DNA of 64,000 nucleotides from JANXVY01 sp040080145 (GTDB taxonomy: Bacteria; Pseudomonadota; Alphaproteobacteria; Rhizobiales; Hyphomicrobiaceae), in assembly GCA_040080145.1 (NCBI GenBank), contig JBEBJA010000055.1:29814-93813 (forward strand), read 5' to 3'. The notes under the pieces were generated by a model. That model was not told where the DNA came from and did no database searches. It was given only the letters and a program-made list of their open reading frames with translations. Positions 34,076-43,206 of the stretch are shown piece after piece. The translations under genes were made by a program, and so were the position numbers. The stretch's first letter is position 1; each line of letters starts with the position of its first letter.

Positions 34076-36760
34076 ATGCGGGACAAGACCTATTTGTGTT
34101 TCTGGGGTAAGGCGCAGGGTGAGCGCGAGGGCGAGCCAGCGTGGCACCCGAATGCCTACCATAGCTTGGATGTTGCGGCTGTCGCCGGCGTGCTGCTCGA
34201 AACAAATCCGCGAAGCCTCGGACGGATTGCACACCTTCTCGATACATCGACGGAGGCTGCGCGTAATTTGCTGGTGGCTCTGATCGCGCTTCACGACATC
34301 GGCAAATTTTCAGCTGCTTTCCAGGCCAAGGTGCCTGCACATTATCCCAATGGCCTGCCGCCGTGGCCCGGCGCAACGGGCGTCCGCCATGATCGCGTCG
34401 GGTCGCAAATGCTCAAGGTCATACTTTCAGAGTTGACCGAGCACTTGCCCGGATGGAAGCCGAGGCACTTCGGAATTCTTTGGAATAGCATCGCAGGGCA
34501 TCACGGTTGCCCTCGCGTCGGGGACGCTAACGATCCCAGTGCTGATGGCATGACCGGCGAATGTCAGAAGGCCGCGCGAAGTTTTGCAATCGATTGTCTG
34601 GCACTGTTTCCCGCTATCGCACCCATTTCAAAGCCAGATGACACAGCGCTAACCGCATTGTCATGGACGGTGGCGGGATTGACTGTGGTGGCGGATTGGA
34701 TCGGGTCCAACCGTGACTGGATCCCCTATCGTCAACCTGATCTCGAACTCGCCGCCTATTGGCCCGTTGCTTGCGATCAGGCAGCAAGCGCCGTTGCCAA
34801 TGCCGGATTGTTGCCGGCCGCGTTGCCTCCGGTGCTGGATGCCGAGCGACTGTTGCCGTCCAACATCGCGTCAGCCCTAAGCCCGCTGCAAAGCTTTGCC
34901 GCGACCGTCGATCTCCCGCGCGGGCCAATGCTCGCGATCATCGAAGACGTGACGGGCAGCGGCAAGACGGAGGCAGCCCTGCTGCTCGCCGCCCGCATCA
35001 TGAAAGCCGGTGGCGCGGACGGCGTATTCTTTGCGCTACCGACCATGGCGACGGCCAACGCGATGTACGCCCGCCTCGCCGACGCCTATCGCAAACTGTT
35101 TGCCGATGACGCTGCCCCCTCGCTGGTTCTCGCCCATGGGAGGCAGGGCCTTCATGCCGGCTTCCAGAACTCAATTTTAACGTCATCTACCCGCCAAACC
35201 GACGACGGAAAAGACACGGGCAATGAGTCGGGCGCGGCATGCGCGGCCTGGATTGCCGACAGCCGCCGAAAAGCCTTTCTCGCCCACGTTGGCGTCGGCA
35301 CCCTTGATCAGGCGCTGCTCGGCGTGCTGCCGTCGAAGTTCCAGTCGCTGCGGCTCTGGGGGCTCGCCGGCCGCGTACTCGTGATCGACGAGGCCCACGC
35401 CTACGACAGCTACATGAGCAAGGAGATCGAGACGCTGCTGTCTTTCCATGCAGCCCTTGGCGGGTCGGCAATCATCCTTTCAGCGACCCTGCCGCAAACA
35501 CTGCGTCGGTCGCTGGCCTCGGCATTTGCGCGGGGATTGGGGTTTGCACCAAAAGTGGCGGAGTCATGCGATTATCCTTTGATGACAATCGTCGGCGACG
35601 GGGCATGCGCCCAGCACCCGGTCGCGACCCGAGAAGACCGCAAGCGCGTTCTCCCCGTTCGCCGGATTGGCAGCATCGAAGACGCAATGGCGCACGTCGC
35701 TTCAATTGCCGAGGCAGGCGGTGCCGTCGCCTGGATCAGGAACTCTGTCGATGATGCCGTCGAAGCAGTCGAGGCGCTGGAAGCGCGCGGCCTGACACCC
35801 GTCTTGCTCCATGCCCGCTTCGCCATGGGCGACCGCCTCGATATCGAGAAGGTCGTAACAGACACCCTGGGGCAAAATGATCGCACGGGCAAGCGCTGCG
35901 GGTTCGTCCTTGTGGGTACGCAAATTCTGGAGCAGTCGCTCGATTACGATGTCGATGGCATGATCGTCGATCTGGCCCCCATCGATTTGATGATCCAGCG
36001 CGCCGGACGTCTCTGGCGGCACACAACCCGTAAGGTCCGCCCGGTCACGGCACCCCAATTGCTGGTGCTCAGCCCCGACCCATCGGACGTGCGCGACAAA
36101 GACTGGTGCCGCCAAATCTCCAGGCGCTCTGCCGCCGTCTACGATCACCACGGCATTGTCTGGCGCAGCGCCAAGACATTGTTCGACGCGGGCCACATCA
36201 CGACCCCTGAGGGTGTGAGAGCATTGGTGGAGCAGGTCTACGCGAGTGACGCACTGGACGGCGTACCCGATCCACTAAGTACGCAGATGAATCGCGCTGA
36301 GGGGCAGCGGGGCGCTGCGCGCGCGTTCGCCAACGCCAATCTGCTCAAGTTCGCTGTCGGCTATGCGGGAAGCGACAACCAGACGATCTGGACCCAGGAC
36401 ACGATCACCCCGACGCGGCTTGGCCAGCCCGTCACCGTGTTCCGCCTGGGCTATATCGACGGTGGCAAAATCATCCCGCTGTGCAGCAAGTCATCGAATA
36501 ACGACCCGCGCATGTCCTGGTCGCTGTCGGAGGTCAGCATCGCACGCTACCGGGCCGACGGCGTCCCAGCCACAACCGGCGCTCTCGCAGCAATGGTGGA
36601 GGCCGCCAAAGCCCAGTGGTCACCATGGGAGCGCGATCAACCCCTCCTGGTCCTCGAACGAGATGGGGAGCGTTGGCGCGGCGTCGCCTGCAAAACCGGT
36701 GACGGCGACAAGCAAGTCCGCTATTGCAACCGCTTGGGCTTGCGCATCGTGGAAGCTTGA
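34076..36760 (+). CDS. cas3: CRISPR-associated helicase/nuclease Cas3 (type I-E)
   Basis: The start is ATG 34076 (MRDKTYLCFWGK), with GGGTG 6 bp upstream; GTG 34046 and ATG 34049 are also in frame. The 894-residue protein has an HD nuclease domain (HSLD near 30, ALHDIGK near 71-77, AGHHG). An SF2 helicase follows with Walker A DVTGSGKTEAA (about 289-299), the DEAH box VIDEAHAYDS (about 435-444) and SATLPQ. It unwinds and degrades target DNA after recruitment by Cascade. Order and length fit type I-E. The next gene follows after a 137-bp gap, which may hold a promoter. Confidence 0.93.
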   Translation: MRDKTYLCFWGKAQGEREGEPAWHPNAYHSLDVAAVAGVLLETNPRSLGRIAHLLDTSTEAARNLLVALIALHDIGKFSAAFQAKVPAHYPNGLPPWPGATGVRHDRVGSQMLKVILSELTEHLPGWKPRHFGILWNSIAGHHGCPRVGDANDPSADGMTGECQKAARSFAIDCLALFPAIAPISKPDDTALTALSWTVAGLTVVADWIGSNRDWIPYRQPDLELAAYWPVACDQAASAVANAGLLPAALPPVLDAERLLPSNIASALSPLQSFAATVDLPRGPMLAIIEDVTGSGKTEAALLLAARIMKAGGADGVFFALPTMATANAMYARLADAYRKLFADDAAPSLVLAHGRQGLHAGFQNSILTSSTRQTDDGKDTGNESGAACAAWIADSRRKAFLAHVGVGTLDQALLGVLPSKFQSLRLWGLAGRVLVIDEAHAYDSYMSKEIETLLSFHAALGGSAIILSATLPQTLRRSLASAFARGLGFAPKVAESCDYPLMTIVGDGACAQHPVATREDRKRVLPVRRIGSIEDAMAHVASIAEAGGAVAWIRNSVDDAVEAVEALEARGLTPVLLHARFAMGDRLDIEKVVTDTLGQNDRTGKRCGFVLVGTQILEQSLDYDVDGMIVDLAPIDLMIQRAGRLWRHTTRKVRPVTAPQLLVLSPDPSDVRDKDWCRQISRRSAAVYDHHGIVWRSAKTLFDAGHITTPEGVRALVEQVYASDALDGVPDPLSTQMNRAEGQRGAARAFANANLLKFAVGYAGSDNQTIWTQDTITPTRLGQPVTVFRLGYIDGGKIIPLCSKSSNNDPRMSWSLSEVSIARYRADGVPATTGALAAMVEAAKAQWSPWERDQPLLVLERDGERWRGVACKTGDGDKQVRYCNRLGLRIVEA

Positions 36761-36897
36761 TGCATCGACACATGATCTGTGAACAACGCACGTAGAGCGC
36801 TTCCCTGTGACAGAGCGATAGCGTAGAACCAAGTTCTTGCTATGTTCACGTGCTCGCTTTACTGATAAACAGCCATCTCGTTTTAGAAAGTTTCCCC

Positions 36898-38559
36898 ATG
36901 CCCGAGCACTTTTCGCTCGTTGCGCGTGCGTGGCTCCCTGTTGCCCTTTCTGATGGGCGACGCGAGTTCGTGCGACTGCGCGACATCACTTCGACGGTAG
37001 ACGGTCAAGACATCATCCGCCTCGCGACCGGCAGGCCTGATTGCGACATCAGCCTCACCGAGTTCCTGATCGGTTTGCTCGCGATCTCGATCGGCCCGCA
37101 AAACGACGGCGAGTGGGGCCAGCGCTATGCGAACCCGCCCTCAACTGACGAACTGGACGCGGCGTTGAAAGCCTTCGAACCCGCACTGATCCTCGACGGC
37201 GATGGTCCCCGGTTCTTTCAGGATCGGGAGGCCCTTGAAGGCGCCGCGACCCCGATTGAAGCGCTGTTCATGGACGTGCCTGCAGAACACTTCCAAGTTG
37301 AAGGCCGCACCAAAGTTCTGTCCCGCACCGGCGCTGCACTAGCGCTTGCAGCATTGCAAACAAGTGCGCCGTCGGGAGGGGCTGGCCACCGCACGTCATT
37401 GCGCGGAGGTGGGCCGTTGACGACGCTCGTGATCCCAGGAACAACCGGCGGCATCGAGCCCACGCTTTGGCAACGCCTGTGGGCAAATGTACCGCTCGCG
37501 CTTACGTCTGAGCCCGAACAAGCCGCTCACGTCTTTCCCTGGCTCGGCCCCACGCGCACATCGGAGAAAGGCGGCCAGATCACAACGCCGGACCATGTGC
37601 ATCCAGCCCAGGCATTCTTCGGCATGCCGCGTCGAATCCGGCTCGTGTTCGAGGAAAATATCAATCAACGCCCCTGCGATTTGACCGGCCTCGTCGACGA
37701 GGTGATCGTCACCGGCTACGTCACACGACCGTGGGGAACAAACTACACCGCGTGGAGCCGCGGTCATCCCCTGAGCCCGTACTACAAAGCAAAAGAGGCT
37801 GACCCCGAATTTTTGCCCTTGCATCTGAAGTCGTCGCGCATTGGCTACCGCCAGTGGCTTGGCATGGTGACCGACGCGCAGAAAGGGCTGAGAGTGCCCG
37901 CCAAGTGCGTCACGGCGTTTCCCGATATTGCCGGCGAAATCGAGGACGACTTTCCAGACATTGCACGTAGCGCCCGTCTTCTCGTCGCCGGATATGCGAT
38001 GGACAATATGAAACCCCTCGACTTTGCCGAGGCGCTGTTGCCGCTGATCGTCTCGTCCAAGCCAGACGTCAATCGCGAGATCAAGAAGCTGGCCCACAAC
38101 TGGGTCCAAGCGGCCGACACCGTCGCCAGCCAACTCGTCTCGGCGGTCAAGCTCGCGCTCTATGGCGACAGCGCCAAGGCTGATCGCGACAGCACACCAC
38201 TAGAGGCGGTCAAATCCCGCTTTTGGGCCGACACGGAAAACGACTTCTACGACAAGCTACGTGCAGCGGCCGCCAGCATCGAAAGCTATTCCGGCGACAT
38301 GGCGGATCTGCAACTCGTCTTCACCCCCGGCGCCGGAGCGGGTTGGCTCGCCTGCCTCAAGCGCCAAGCTCTCGCAATCTTCGACGACGCAGTCCCCGTC
38401 GAGGACGCCGATAGCAAGAACATCAAAGACATTATCGACGGCCGCAAATTGTTGGGGCTCATGCTCGCCGGATACGGCAAAGGCGGAAGCGCCCTGTTCG
38501 AACTCCTCAATCAACCACCCGCTGAGACCAAACCAAAGAAAGGGCGGAAAGCCGCATGA
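36898..38559 (+). CDS. cas8e: Cascade large subunit Cas8e (Cse1)
   Basis: I start at ATG 36898 (MPEHFSLVARAWLPV), because the open frame upstream lacks family similarity. This gives 553 residues, a usual Cse1 length. Recognisable blocks are the N-terminal WLPVALSDGRREFVRLRDI, then FLIGLLAIS and GPRFFQDREALEGAATPIEALFMD. The mid-protein RTSLRGGGPLTTLV is a Cse1 hallmark. The subunit recognises the PAM and recruits Cas3. It overlaps cse2 by ATGA. Confidence 0.9.
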   Translation: MPEHFSLVARAWLPVALSDGRREFVRLRDITSTVDGQDIIRLATGRPDCDISLTEFLIGLLAISIGPQNDGEWGQRYANPPSTDELDAALKAFEPALILDGDGPRFFQDREALEGAATPIEALFMDVPAEHFQVEGRTKVLSRTGAALALAALQTSAPSGGAGHRTSLRGGGPLTTLVIPGTTGGIEPTLWQRLWANVPLALTSEPEQAAHVFPWLGPTRTSEKGGQITTPDHVHPAQAFFGMPRRIRLVFEENINQRPCDLTGLVDEVIVTGYVTRPWGTNYTAWSRGHPLSPYYKAKEADPEFLPLHLKSSRIGYRQWLGMVTDAQKGLRVPAKCVTAFPDIAGEIEDDFPDIARSARLLVAGYAMDNMKPLDFAEALLPLIVSSKPDVNREIKKLAHNWVQAADTVASQLVSAVKLALYGDSAKADRDSTPLEAVKSRFWADTENDFYDKLRAAAASIESYSGDMADLQLVFTPGAGAGWLACLKRQALAIFDDAVPVEDADSKNIKDIIDGRKLLGLMLAGYGKGGSALFELLNQPPAETKPKKGRKAA

Positions 38560-39146
38560 GCAAGTCCCCTTATGAAGATCAAGCCAAACGCGCAAAGGAC
38601 TGGCTGGCGGCATTGCGTCCCCGTCAGATCGACGGTCGCATCCTTCCCGGCGACCGGGCGGCACTCGCCAGATTGAAACGCGCGTCCTCCGTTATGGAAG
38701 CAGCGGCCGAGCCAGCAACGGCTCACTTGTTCGAAATGCTCTTTAGTGCGCAGTTGAAAGAAGCGAAGAGTAGAGACGGATTCATCCAAGTTCATTTGCC
38801 CCGCGCAGCCGTGATCGCAGCCGTCCTTGCCCATGTCGGCGATCCCCGCCCCGAAACAATGGCCCGCGCGATTGGCACGCCGCGCAGCGGTGGCGACGGC
38901 TCGACCCCGCTCGTGACACCCCTCCGCCTCAAGCGCCTGCTCGCCGCGCGCGATCCCGATGACGTGCTCATTCAATTCCGCCGGACGGTCGCGATCCTCG
39001 GCCACCAAGCCAACGTCACCGATCTCGCCCAACAGCTTCTCGCCTGGACCGACGATGAACGCGGCGACCTGACCCGCACGCGCTTTGCCTTCGACTACCA
39101 CGGGGCCGAAGCCTATGCGCCCGACGCCTCAGCGGCAACCGTTTGA
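38556..39146 (+). CDS. cse2: Cascade small subunit Cse2 (Cas11e)
   Basis: A 196-residue, all-helical protein starting at the ATG that overlaps the cas8e stop. It shows the Cse2 pattern: WLAALRPRQIDGRILPGDRAALARLKRA at the N-terminus, FIQVHLPRAAVIAAVLAHV in the middle, and LRLKRLLAARDPDDVLIQFRRTVAILGH near the end. Two copies line the belly of Cascade and stabilise the R-loop. The position between cas8e and cas7 agrees. Confidence 0.9.
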   Translation: MSKSPYEDQAKRAKDWLAALRPRQIDGRILPGDRAALARLKRASSVMEAAAEPATAHLFEMLFSAQLKEAKSRDGFIQVHLPRAAVIAAVLAHVGDPRPETMARAIGTPRSGGDGSTPLVTPLRLKRLLAARDPDDVLIQFRRTVAILGHQANVTDLAQQLLAWTDDERGDLTRTRFAFDYHGAEAYAPDASAATV

Positions 39147-39166
39147 ACCTTAAGGAAGCGATCAAC

Positions 39167-40243
39167 ATGACCCAGTTCATCCAAATTCATGCCCTCACCG
39201 TTTACGCGCCCTCAAACCTCAATCGCGACGATACCGGCCGCCCCAAGACGGCAAAATTCGGCGGCGCCGAACGGCTGCGGATATCCTCGCAGGCCTTGAA
39301 GCGCGCCATCCGTACCAGTGACGCGTTCAAAGCCCGCGTCGGCAGCCACCACGGCGAACGGACGCAACGGCTTGGCGAAGACATTCGTGCCCACCTCGTC
39401 ACGAAAGGTCTGTCGCCTGAAAAGGCGGTCGAGGGCGCCCGTACGATCGCGGCCATTTTCGGTAAGATCAAAGACGCCAAGGATAAAAACCCGACCTACA
39501 TCGAACAGCTCGCTTTCGTGTCACCGGAGGAACGTGCAGCGGCTCTCAACCTGGCCGACAGGTTGGCAGCCGGTGAGCCGCTCCCCGACACCAAAGACCT
39601 CGCGTCAGGCATATTGCGCCGGTCCGATACCGCTACCGACGTCGCCATGTTCGGGCGCATGCTGGCCGATAACCCAGACTTCAATCGCGAAGCCGCCGTG
39701 CAGGTCGCGCACGCGATCACCACCCACAAGGTCGAGGTCGAGGACGATTTCTACACCGCCGTCGATGACTTGAAGCGACCTTCCGAAGATGCAGGCGCCG
39801 GCTTCATCGGCGAACTGGGCTTCGGCTCCGGCGTGTTCTACATTTACGCCTGCATCGACCGCGACCTGCTCGAAAAGAACCTCGGCGGCGACAAAGCGCT
39901 CGCCGCGACGGCCATCGCCGGACTGCTCGAAGGTCTCGCGATTTCCTCGCCGACCGGCAAACAGGCAAGTTTCGCCAGCCGCTCCCGCGCCAGCTATATC
40001 CGCGTTGAAAAAGGCACCCAGCAACCGCGCAGCCTGGCTGCTGCGTTCTTCAAGCCCGTCCGTGACGATGACCTGCTCCGCGCCTCCATTGACCGGATCG
40101 AGAACACAGCGACGGGCCTTGCCGCGCAAATGGATGCGGCGTACGGCCCATGCTTTGCCGACTGCAAAGTCATGCAATTTATCCCTGGCGACGACACCAA
40201 CTCCGGCTCTCTAGACGCGCTCTACAAGTTCATTGCGGAGTGA
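39167..40243 (+). CDS. cas7e: Cascade backbone subunit Cas7e (Cse4/CasC)
   Basis: The start is ATG 39167 (MTQFIQIHALTVYAPSNLN), with AAGGAAG 8 bp upstream; a TTG at 39143 is in frame. The 358-residue protein has the DDTGRPKTAKFGGAERLRIS motif and SSQALKRAIRTSDAF, typical of Cas7e. Later blocks are ATDVAMFGRMLAD, GAGFIGELGFGSGVFYIYAC and ASFASRSRASYIRVEKG. Six copies bind the crRNA spacer. It follows cse2 by 20 bp. Confidence 0.93.
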   Translation: MTQFIQIHALTVYAPSNLNRDDTGRPKTAKFGGAERLRISSQALKRAIRTSDAFKARVGSHHGERTQRLGEDIRAHLVTKGLSPEKAVEGARTIAAIFGKIKDAKDKNPTYIEQLAFVSPEERAAALNLADRLAAGEPLPDTKDLASGILRRSDTATDVAMFGRMLADNPDFNREAAVQVAHAITTHKVEVEDDFYTAVDDLKRPSEDAGAGFIGELGFGSGVFYIYACIDRDLLEKNLGGDKALAATAIAGLLEGLAISSPTGKQASFASRSRASYIRVEKGTQQPRSLAAAFFKPVRDDDLLRASIDRIENTATGLAAQMDAAYGPCFADCKVMQFIPGDDTNSGSLDALYKFIAE

Positions 40244-40247
40244 GCCC

Positions 40248-41039
40248 ATGACCAGTGAACCCACCCGCTACCTCCTCTTCACGCTGGCAGCCCCTCTCGC
40301 CTCGTTCGGCACCATTGCCGTCGGCGAGCGGCGCCCCACCTGGGACCGGCCATCAAAGTCTCAGGTCATCGGTCTGATCGCCGGGTGCCTCGGCATCGAG
40401 CGAACCGAGGACGACCGCCAGCGCGAATTGGCGCAATCCCTCGGCTTTGCCGTGCGGGTCGACAACCCCGGCCTGCTCGCCACCGACTATCATACAACCC
40501 AGGCCGCAACCGGCGTCTCGATCCGCAAACGCCTCCGCGCGGGCGGCAGCGTGGCAACGCGCGCTGAAGAACTTGCCTGTGATGACTTGAAGACCATCCT
40601 ATCCCGGCGCGAGGTCCGCGTCGGCTCGCTCTACACCATCGCCGTCTGGAAAATATCGCATCACGGGGCGTCGCTCGACAAAATCGCGAGCGATCTGATG
40701 GCCCCTAAGTTCGCCCCGTTCGCGGGACGAAAATCCAATCCGCTTGCCCTGCCTTTTGGCCCCCGGATACTTGAAGCAGACCGCATCGAAAGCGCTTTTA
40801 CCCTATTTTCCAAGGATGAACCGCAAGCCTTGCGCAATCTCAAAGCCGCCCACTGGTCTCGCCCCCGCGACGACGCCCCAATCTACGTCGATGCTACAGC
40901 CATCCCAGCAGGCGAGAGGGAGCAGCGCGTCAGCCGCCTCGAACAACGCCGCGACGATCCAGAAAGTCGCACCAAATGGCGCTTTGGTTTGCGCGCCGAA
41001 GCGTTGCTTCGTTCACGGCCTGCGGAGGATCAATCATGA
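40248..41039 (+). CDS. cas5e: Cascade subunit Cas5e (CasD)
   Basis: The start is ATG 40248 (MTSEPTRYLLFTLAAPLASF), with GGAG 8 bp upstream, 4 bp after cas7e. The 263-residue protein has the Cas5e N-terminal pattern LAAPLASFGTIAVGERRPTWDRPSKSQVIGLIAG and the YHTTQA motif. A C-terminal half with FTLFSKDEPQALRNL and DAPIYVD follows. It caps the 5' handle of the crRNA and supports cas8e. It overlaps cas6e by ATGA. Confidence 0.92.
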   Translation: MTSEPTRYLLFTLAAPLASFGTIAVGERRPTWDRPSKSQVIGLIAGCLGIERTEDDRQRELAQSLGFAVRVDNPGLLATDYHTTQAATGVSIRKRLRAGGSVATRAEELACDDLKTILSRREVRVGSLYTIAVWKISHHGASLDKIASDLMAPKFAPFAGRKSNPLALPFGPRILEADRIESAFTLFSKDEPQALRNLKAAHWSRPRDDAPIYVDATAIPAGEREQRVSRLEQRRDDPESRTKWRFGLRAEALLRSRPAEDQS

Positions 41040-41755
41040 GCGATCAGCTCTATCTATCCCGCGCACGACTTCGGGCAGGGCGGGGTGAGGCATTGTCTGC
41101 TATCGCGCCGCTGCTGCTACCCGACGACACGCGGCATCAGGCCGGACATGCCCACCGGATACTGTGGTTGTTGTTTCAGGATACACCTGACTCAAAGCGC
41201 GACTTCCTCTGGCGTGACGAAGGTGGGGGCAAATACATGATCCTGTCGCCACGGCCGCCGTCCGATCCCCTCGGCCTGTTTGAGCTCGACTCAAAGCCAT
41301 TCGCCCCCGCGCTAGAGGCTGGTGACGCCTTGTCGTTCGCCCTGCGAGCCAATCCGGTCGTGGCCAGCAAACCGGCTCGAACGCTCCAGCGGCTGGAAAA
41401 GGGTGGTCCTCGCACGCGCGGCCAGAAAGTCGACGTCGTAATGCATGCACTCAAGGATGTGCCAAAGGGCGCCCGCGGGACGGTTCGAGACGAGGTTGCC
41501 GCTCAAGCCGGCACAGCTTGGCTTACAAGCCAGGGCGGAAAATCCGGCTTCAGGCTTGCTGCCCCGCCGCTCGTCGATGGCTATGCTCAGGTCCCCGTCG
41601 AACGCCGCAAAGGCCGCCCTGCGGGCTTCTCCGTCTTAAACTTCGCGGGCCGGATCGAGATCACCGACCCCGCAGCGTTTCTCGCCAAACTCGCTTCAGG
41701 CTTCGGCTCTGCCAAGGCCTTCGGCAACGGACTCATGATGATCCGCCGCGCCTGA
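41036..41755 (+). CDS. cas6e: crRNA endoribonuclease Cas6e (CasE)
   Basis: A 239-residue protein starting at the ATG overlapping the cas5e stop, with GGAGGAT just upstream. The N-terminal AGHAHRILWLLFQDT (His near 40) aligns with the catalytic-His region of Cas6e. The C-terminal GFGSAKAFGNGLMMIRRA is the Gly-rich RNA-binding loop. It cuts the pre-crRNA in the hairpin of each repeat and stays bound to the 3' end. A second, unrelated-looking cas6e fragment lies at 19621-19851. Confidence 0.92.
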   Translation: MSDQLYLSRARLRAGRGEALSAIAPLLLPDDTRHQAGHAHRILWLLFQDTPDSKRDFLWRDEGGGKYMILSPRPPSDPLGLFELDSKPFAPALEAGDALSFALRANPVVASKPARTLQRLEKGGPRTRGQKVDVVMHALKDVPKGARGTVRDEVAAQAGTAWLTSQGGKSGFRLAAPPLVDGYAQVPVERRKGRPAGFSVLNFAGRIEITDPAAFLAKLASGFGSAKAFGNGLMMIRRA

Positions 41756-41791
41756 TCCTTCTCTTCGTCATGGGGTCCAGGGGACGAGTCC

Positions 41792-41839
41792 CCTGGCCTT
41801 CACTTCACCTGGCCTTCACTTCACTTGGCTTCCACGTCA
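41792..41839. repeat. Three tandem 16-bp repeats between cas6e and cas1
   Basis: CCTGGCCTTCACTTCA occurs at 41792-41807 and 41808-41823. A diverged third unit CTTGGCTTCCACGTCA follows at 41824-41839, and the first five bases of a fourth. The block fills the 91-bp gap before cas1 and ends 13 bp before its start, so copy number could alter the spacing of a promoter or leader. Confidence 0.7.
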
Positions 41840-41852
41840 CCTGGAGATGCCG

Positions 41853-42797
41853 ATGCCGTCCGACGCCCCCTATGTCCCCCTCCGCCCGATCCCGATGAAG
41901 GACCGGGCGGGGATCATTTTTCTGCAATATGGCGAACTCGACGTCATCGACAGCGCATTCGTCCTCGTCGACGCGACAGGCGTGCGGACGCAAATTCCGG
42001 TCGGTGGCCTCGCCTGCATCATGCTCGAACCGGGCACGCGCGTTTCGCATGCCGCCGTCATCCTTGCCGCCCGTGTCGGCTGCCTGCTGGTTTGGGTCGG
42101 TGAGGCCGGCGTCCGCCTCTACGCCTCGGGCCAGCCCGGCGGGGCGCGCGCCGACAAGCTGCTTTATCAGGCCCGCGTCGCCCTCGACGAAGACGCCCGC
42201 CTCAACGTCGTACGCGAGATGTACCGCCGCCGCTTCGACGAAGAAGCACCCTCGCGCCGCTCCATCGACCAGTTGCGCGGCATCGAAGGCGCGCGGGTGC
42301 GCGAGATCTACAAGCTCATCGCCCGCAAATACGGCGTCGAATGGAAAGCCCGCAACTATGACCGCAAAGAGTGGGACGCCTCCGACATCCCCAACCGCTG
42401 CCTGTCGTCGGCAACCGCCTGCCTTTATGGCCTGAGCGAAGCGGCGATCCTCGCCGCCGGCTATGCCCCGGCCATCGGCTTCCTGCATCGCGGCAAGGCG
42501 CAGAGCTTCGTCTACGACATCGCCGACATCTGGAAATTCGAGACCGTCGTTCCGGCCGCATTCGAGACCGCCGCCAAGATTTCCAAAGGCAAAGGCGACG
42601 GCTCGGCACCCGAACGCCAAGTGCGCATCGCCTGCCGCGACCTGTTCCGCAAGACCGGCATCCTTGACAAGATCATTCCCGCCATCGACGAGATCCTTAA
42701 AGCCAGCGGCATCGATCCGCCTGCCGACGCCCCAGAAGCCACCGATCCAGCCATACCAGCAGAGGAGCCCTCCGGCGATGATGGTCATCGTGGTTGA
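41853..42797 (+). CDS. cas1e: CRISPR integrase Cas1e
   Basis: The start is ATG 41853, with GGAG 6 bp upstream; an ATG at 41847 is too close. The 314-residue protein shows the Cas1 fold: FLQYGELDVIDSAFVLVD, then IMLEPGTRVSHAAV and VWVGEAGVRLYASG. Catalytic metal ligands are Glu in RGIEGARVREIY (about 140-145), His in GFLHRGKAQSF (about 212) and Asp in VYDIADIWK. With Cas2 it inserts new spacers at the leader end. It overlaps cas2 by 20 bp. The C-terminal 30 residues are Pro/Ala-rich. Confidence 0.94.
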   Translation: MPSDAPYVPLRPIPMKDRAGIIFLQYGELDVIDSAFVLVDATGVRTQIPVGGLACIMLEPGTRVSHAAVILAARVGCLLVWVGEAGVRLYASGQPGGARADKLLYQARVALDEDARLNVVREMYRRRFDEEAPSRRSIDQLRGIEGARVREIYKLIARKYGVEWKARNYDRKEWDASDIPNRCLSSATACLYGLSEAAILAAGYAPAIGFLHRGKAQSFVYDIADIWKFETVVPAAFETAAKISKGKGDGSAPERQVRIACRDLFRKTGILDKIIPAIDEILKASGIDPPADAPEATDPAIPAEEPSGDDGHRG

Positions 42798-43131
42798 AAA
42801 CGCGCCGCCCCGCCTTAGAGGCCGGCTGTCGCTCTGGCTCGCCGAGGTGCGGGCCGGGGTCTACGTCGGCGTCTATGGCCGTCGCACGCGCGAGCGCATC
42901 TGGGAAGAAGTCCGCATCATGATCGAGGACGGCAATGCGGTCATGGCCTGGAGCGCGCCGGTCGACAGCGGCTTCGAATTCGTGGCTGTAGGCGAAAACC
43001 GGCGTGAGCCGGTGGATTTCGACGGCCTGACGCTGGTGAGGTTCAAGCCGCCACCAGCCGCACCGGGACCCCCGCCAACCGGCACGGCAGCAAGGCCAAA
43101 GACGGTCACTCGAAAACCGGACACACCGTGA
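42778..43131 (+). CDS. cas2e: Adaptation protein Cas2e
   Basis: The 117-residue protein begins MMVIVVENAPPRLRGRLSLW, with the type I-E specific segment WLAEVRAGVYVGVYGRRTRERIWEEV and AVMAWSAP. The N-terminal 85 residues are the Cas2 ferredoxin fold; the last 30 are a Pro-rich tail. It forms the core dimer of the Cas1-Cas2 integration complex. It starts inside the end of cas1 and ends 75 bp before the first repeat. Confidence 0.92.
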   Translation: MMVIVVENAPPRLRGRLSLWLAEVRAGVYVGVYGRRTRERIWEEVRIMIEDGNAVMAWSAPVDSGFEFVAVGENRREPVDFDGLTLVRFKPPPAAPGPPPTGTAARPKTVTRKPDTP

Positions 43132-43206
43132 CGAAAATGTTGTTCATCTTGGTGCCGATCTTTGACATCGTGAAACGCGAGTGCCATCAACGGGATGGAA
43201 GCAAGT
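43132..43206 (+). promoter_or_regulatory. CRISPR leader
   Basis: The 75 bp between the cas2 stop and the first repeat form the leader. The repeats read in the same sense as the E. coli I-E repeat, and the degenerate repeat is at the far end. CATCAACGGGATG (43175-43187) vaguely resembles an IHF site, which type I-E adaptation uses, but the match is incomplete. Confidence 0.6.

Noticed and set aside
42463..43131. Long start for cas2e at 42463
   Set aside because: The first 105 codons are the antiphase reading of cas1. The Cas2 fold begins at ATG 42778.
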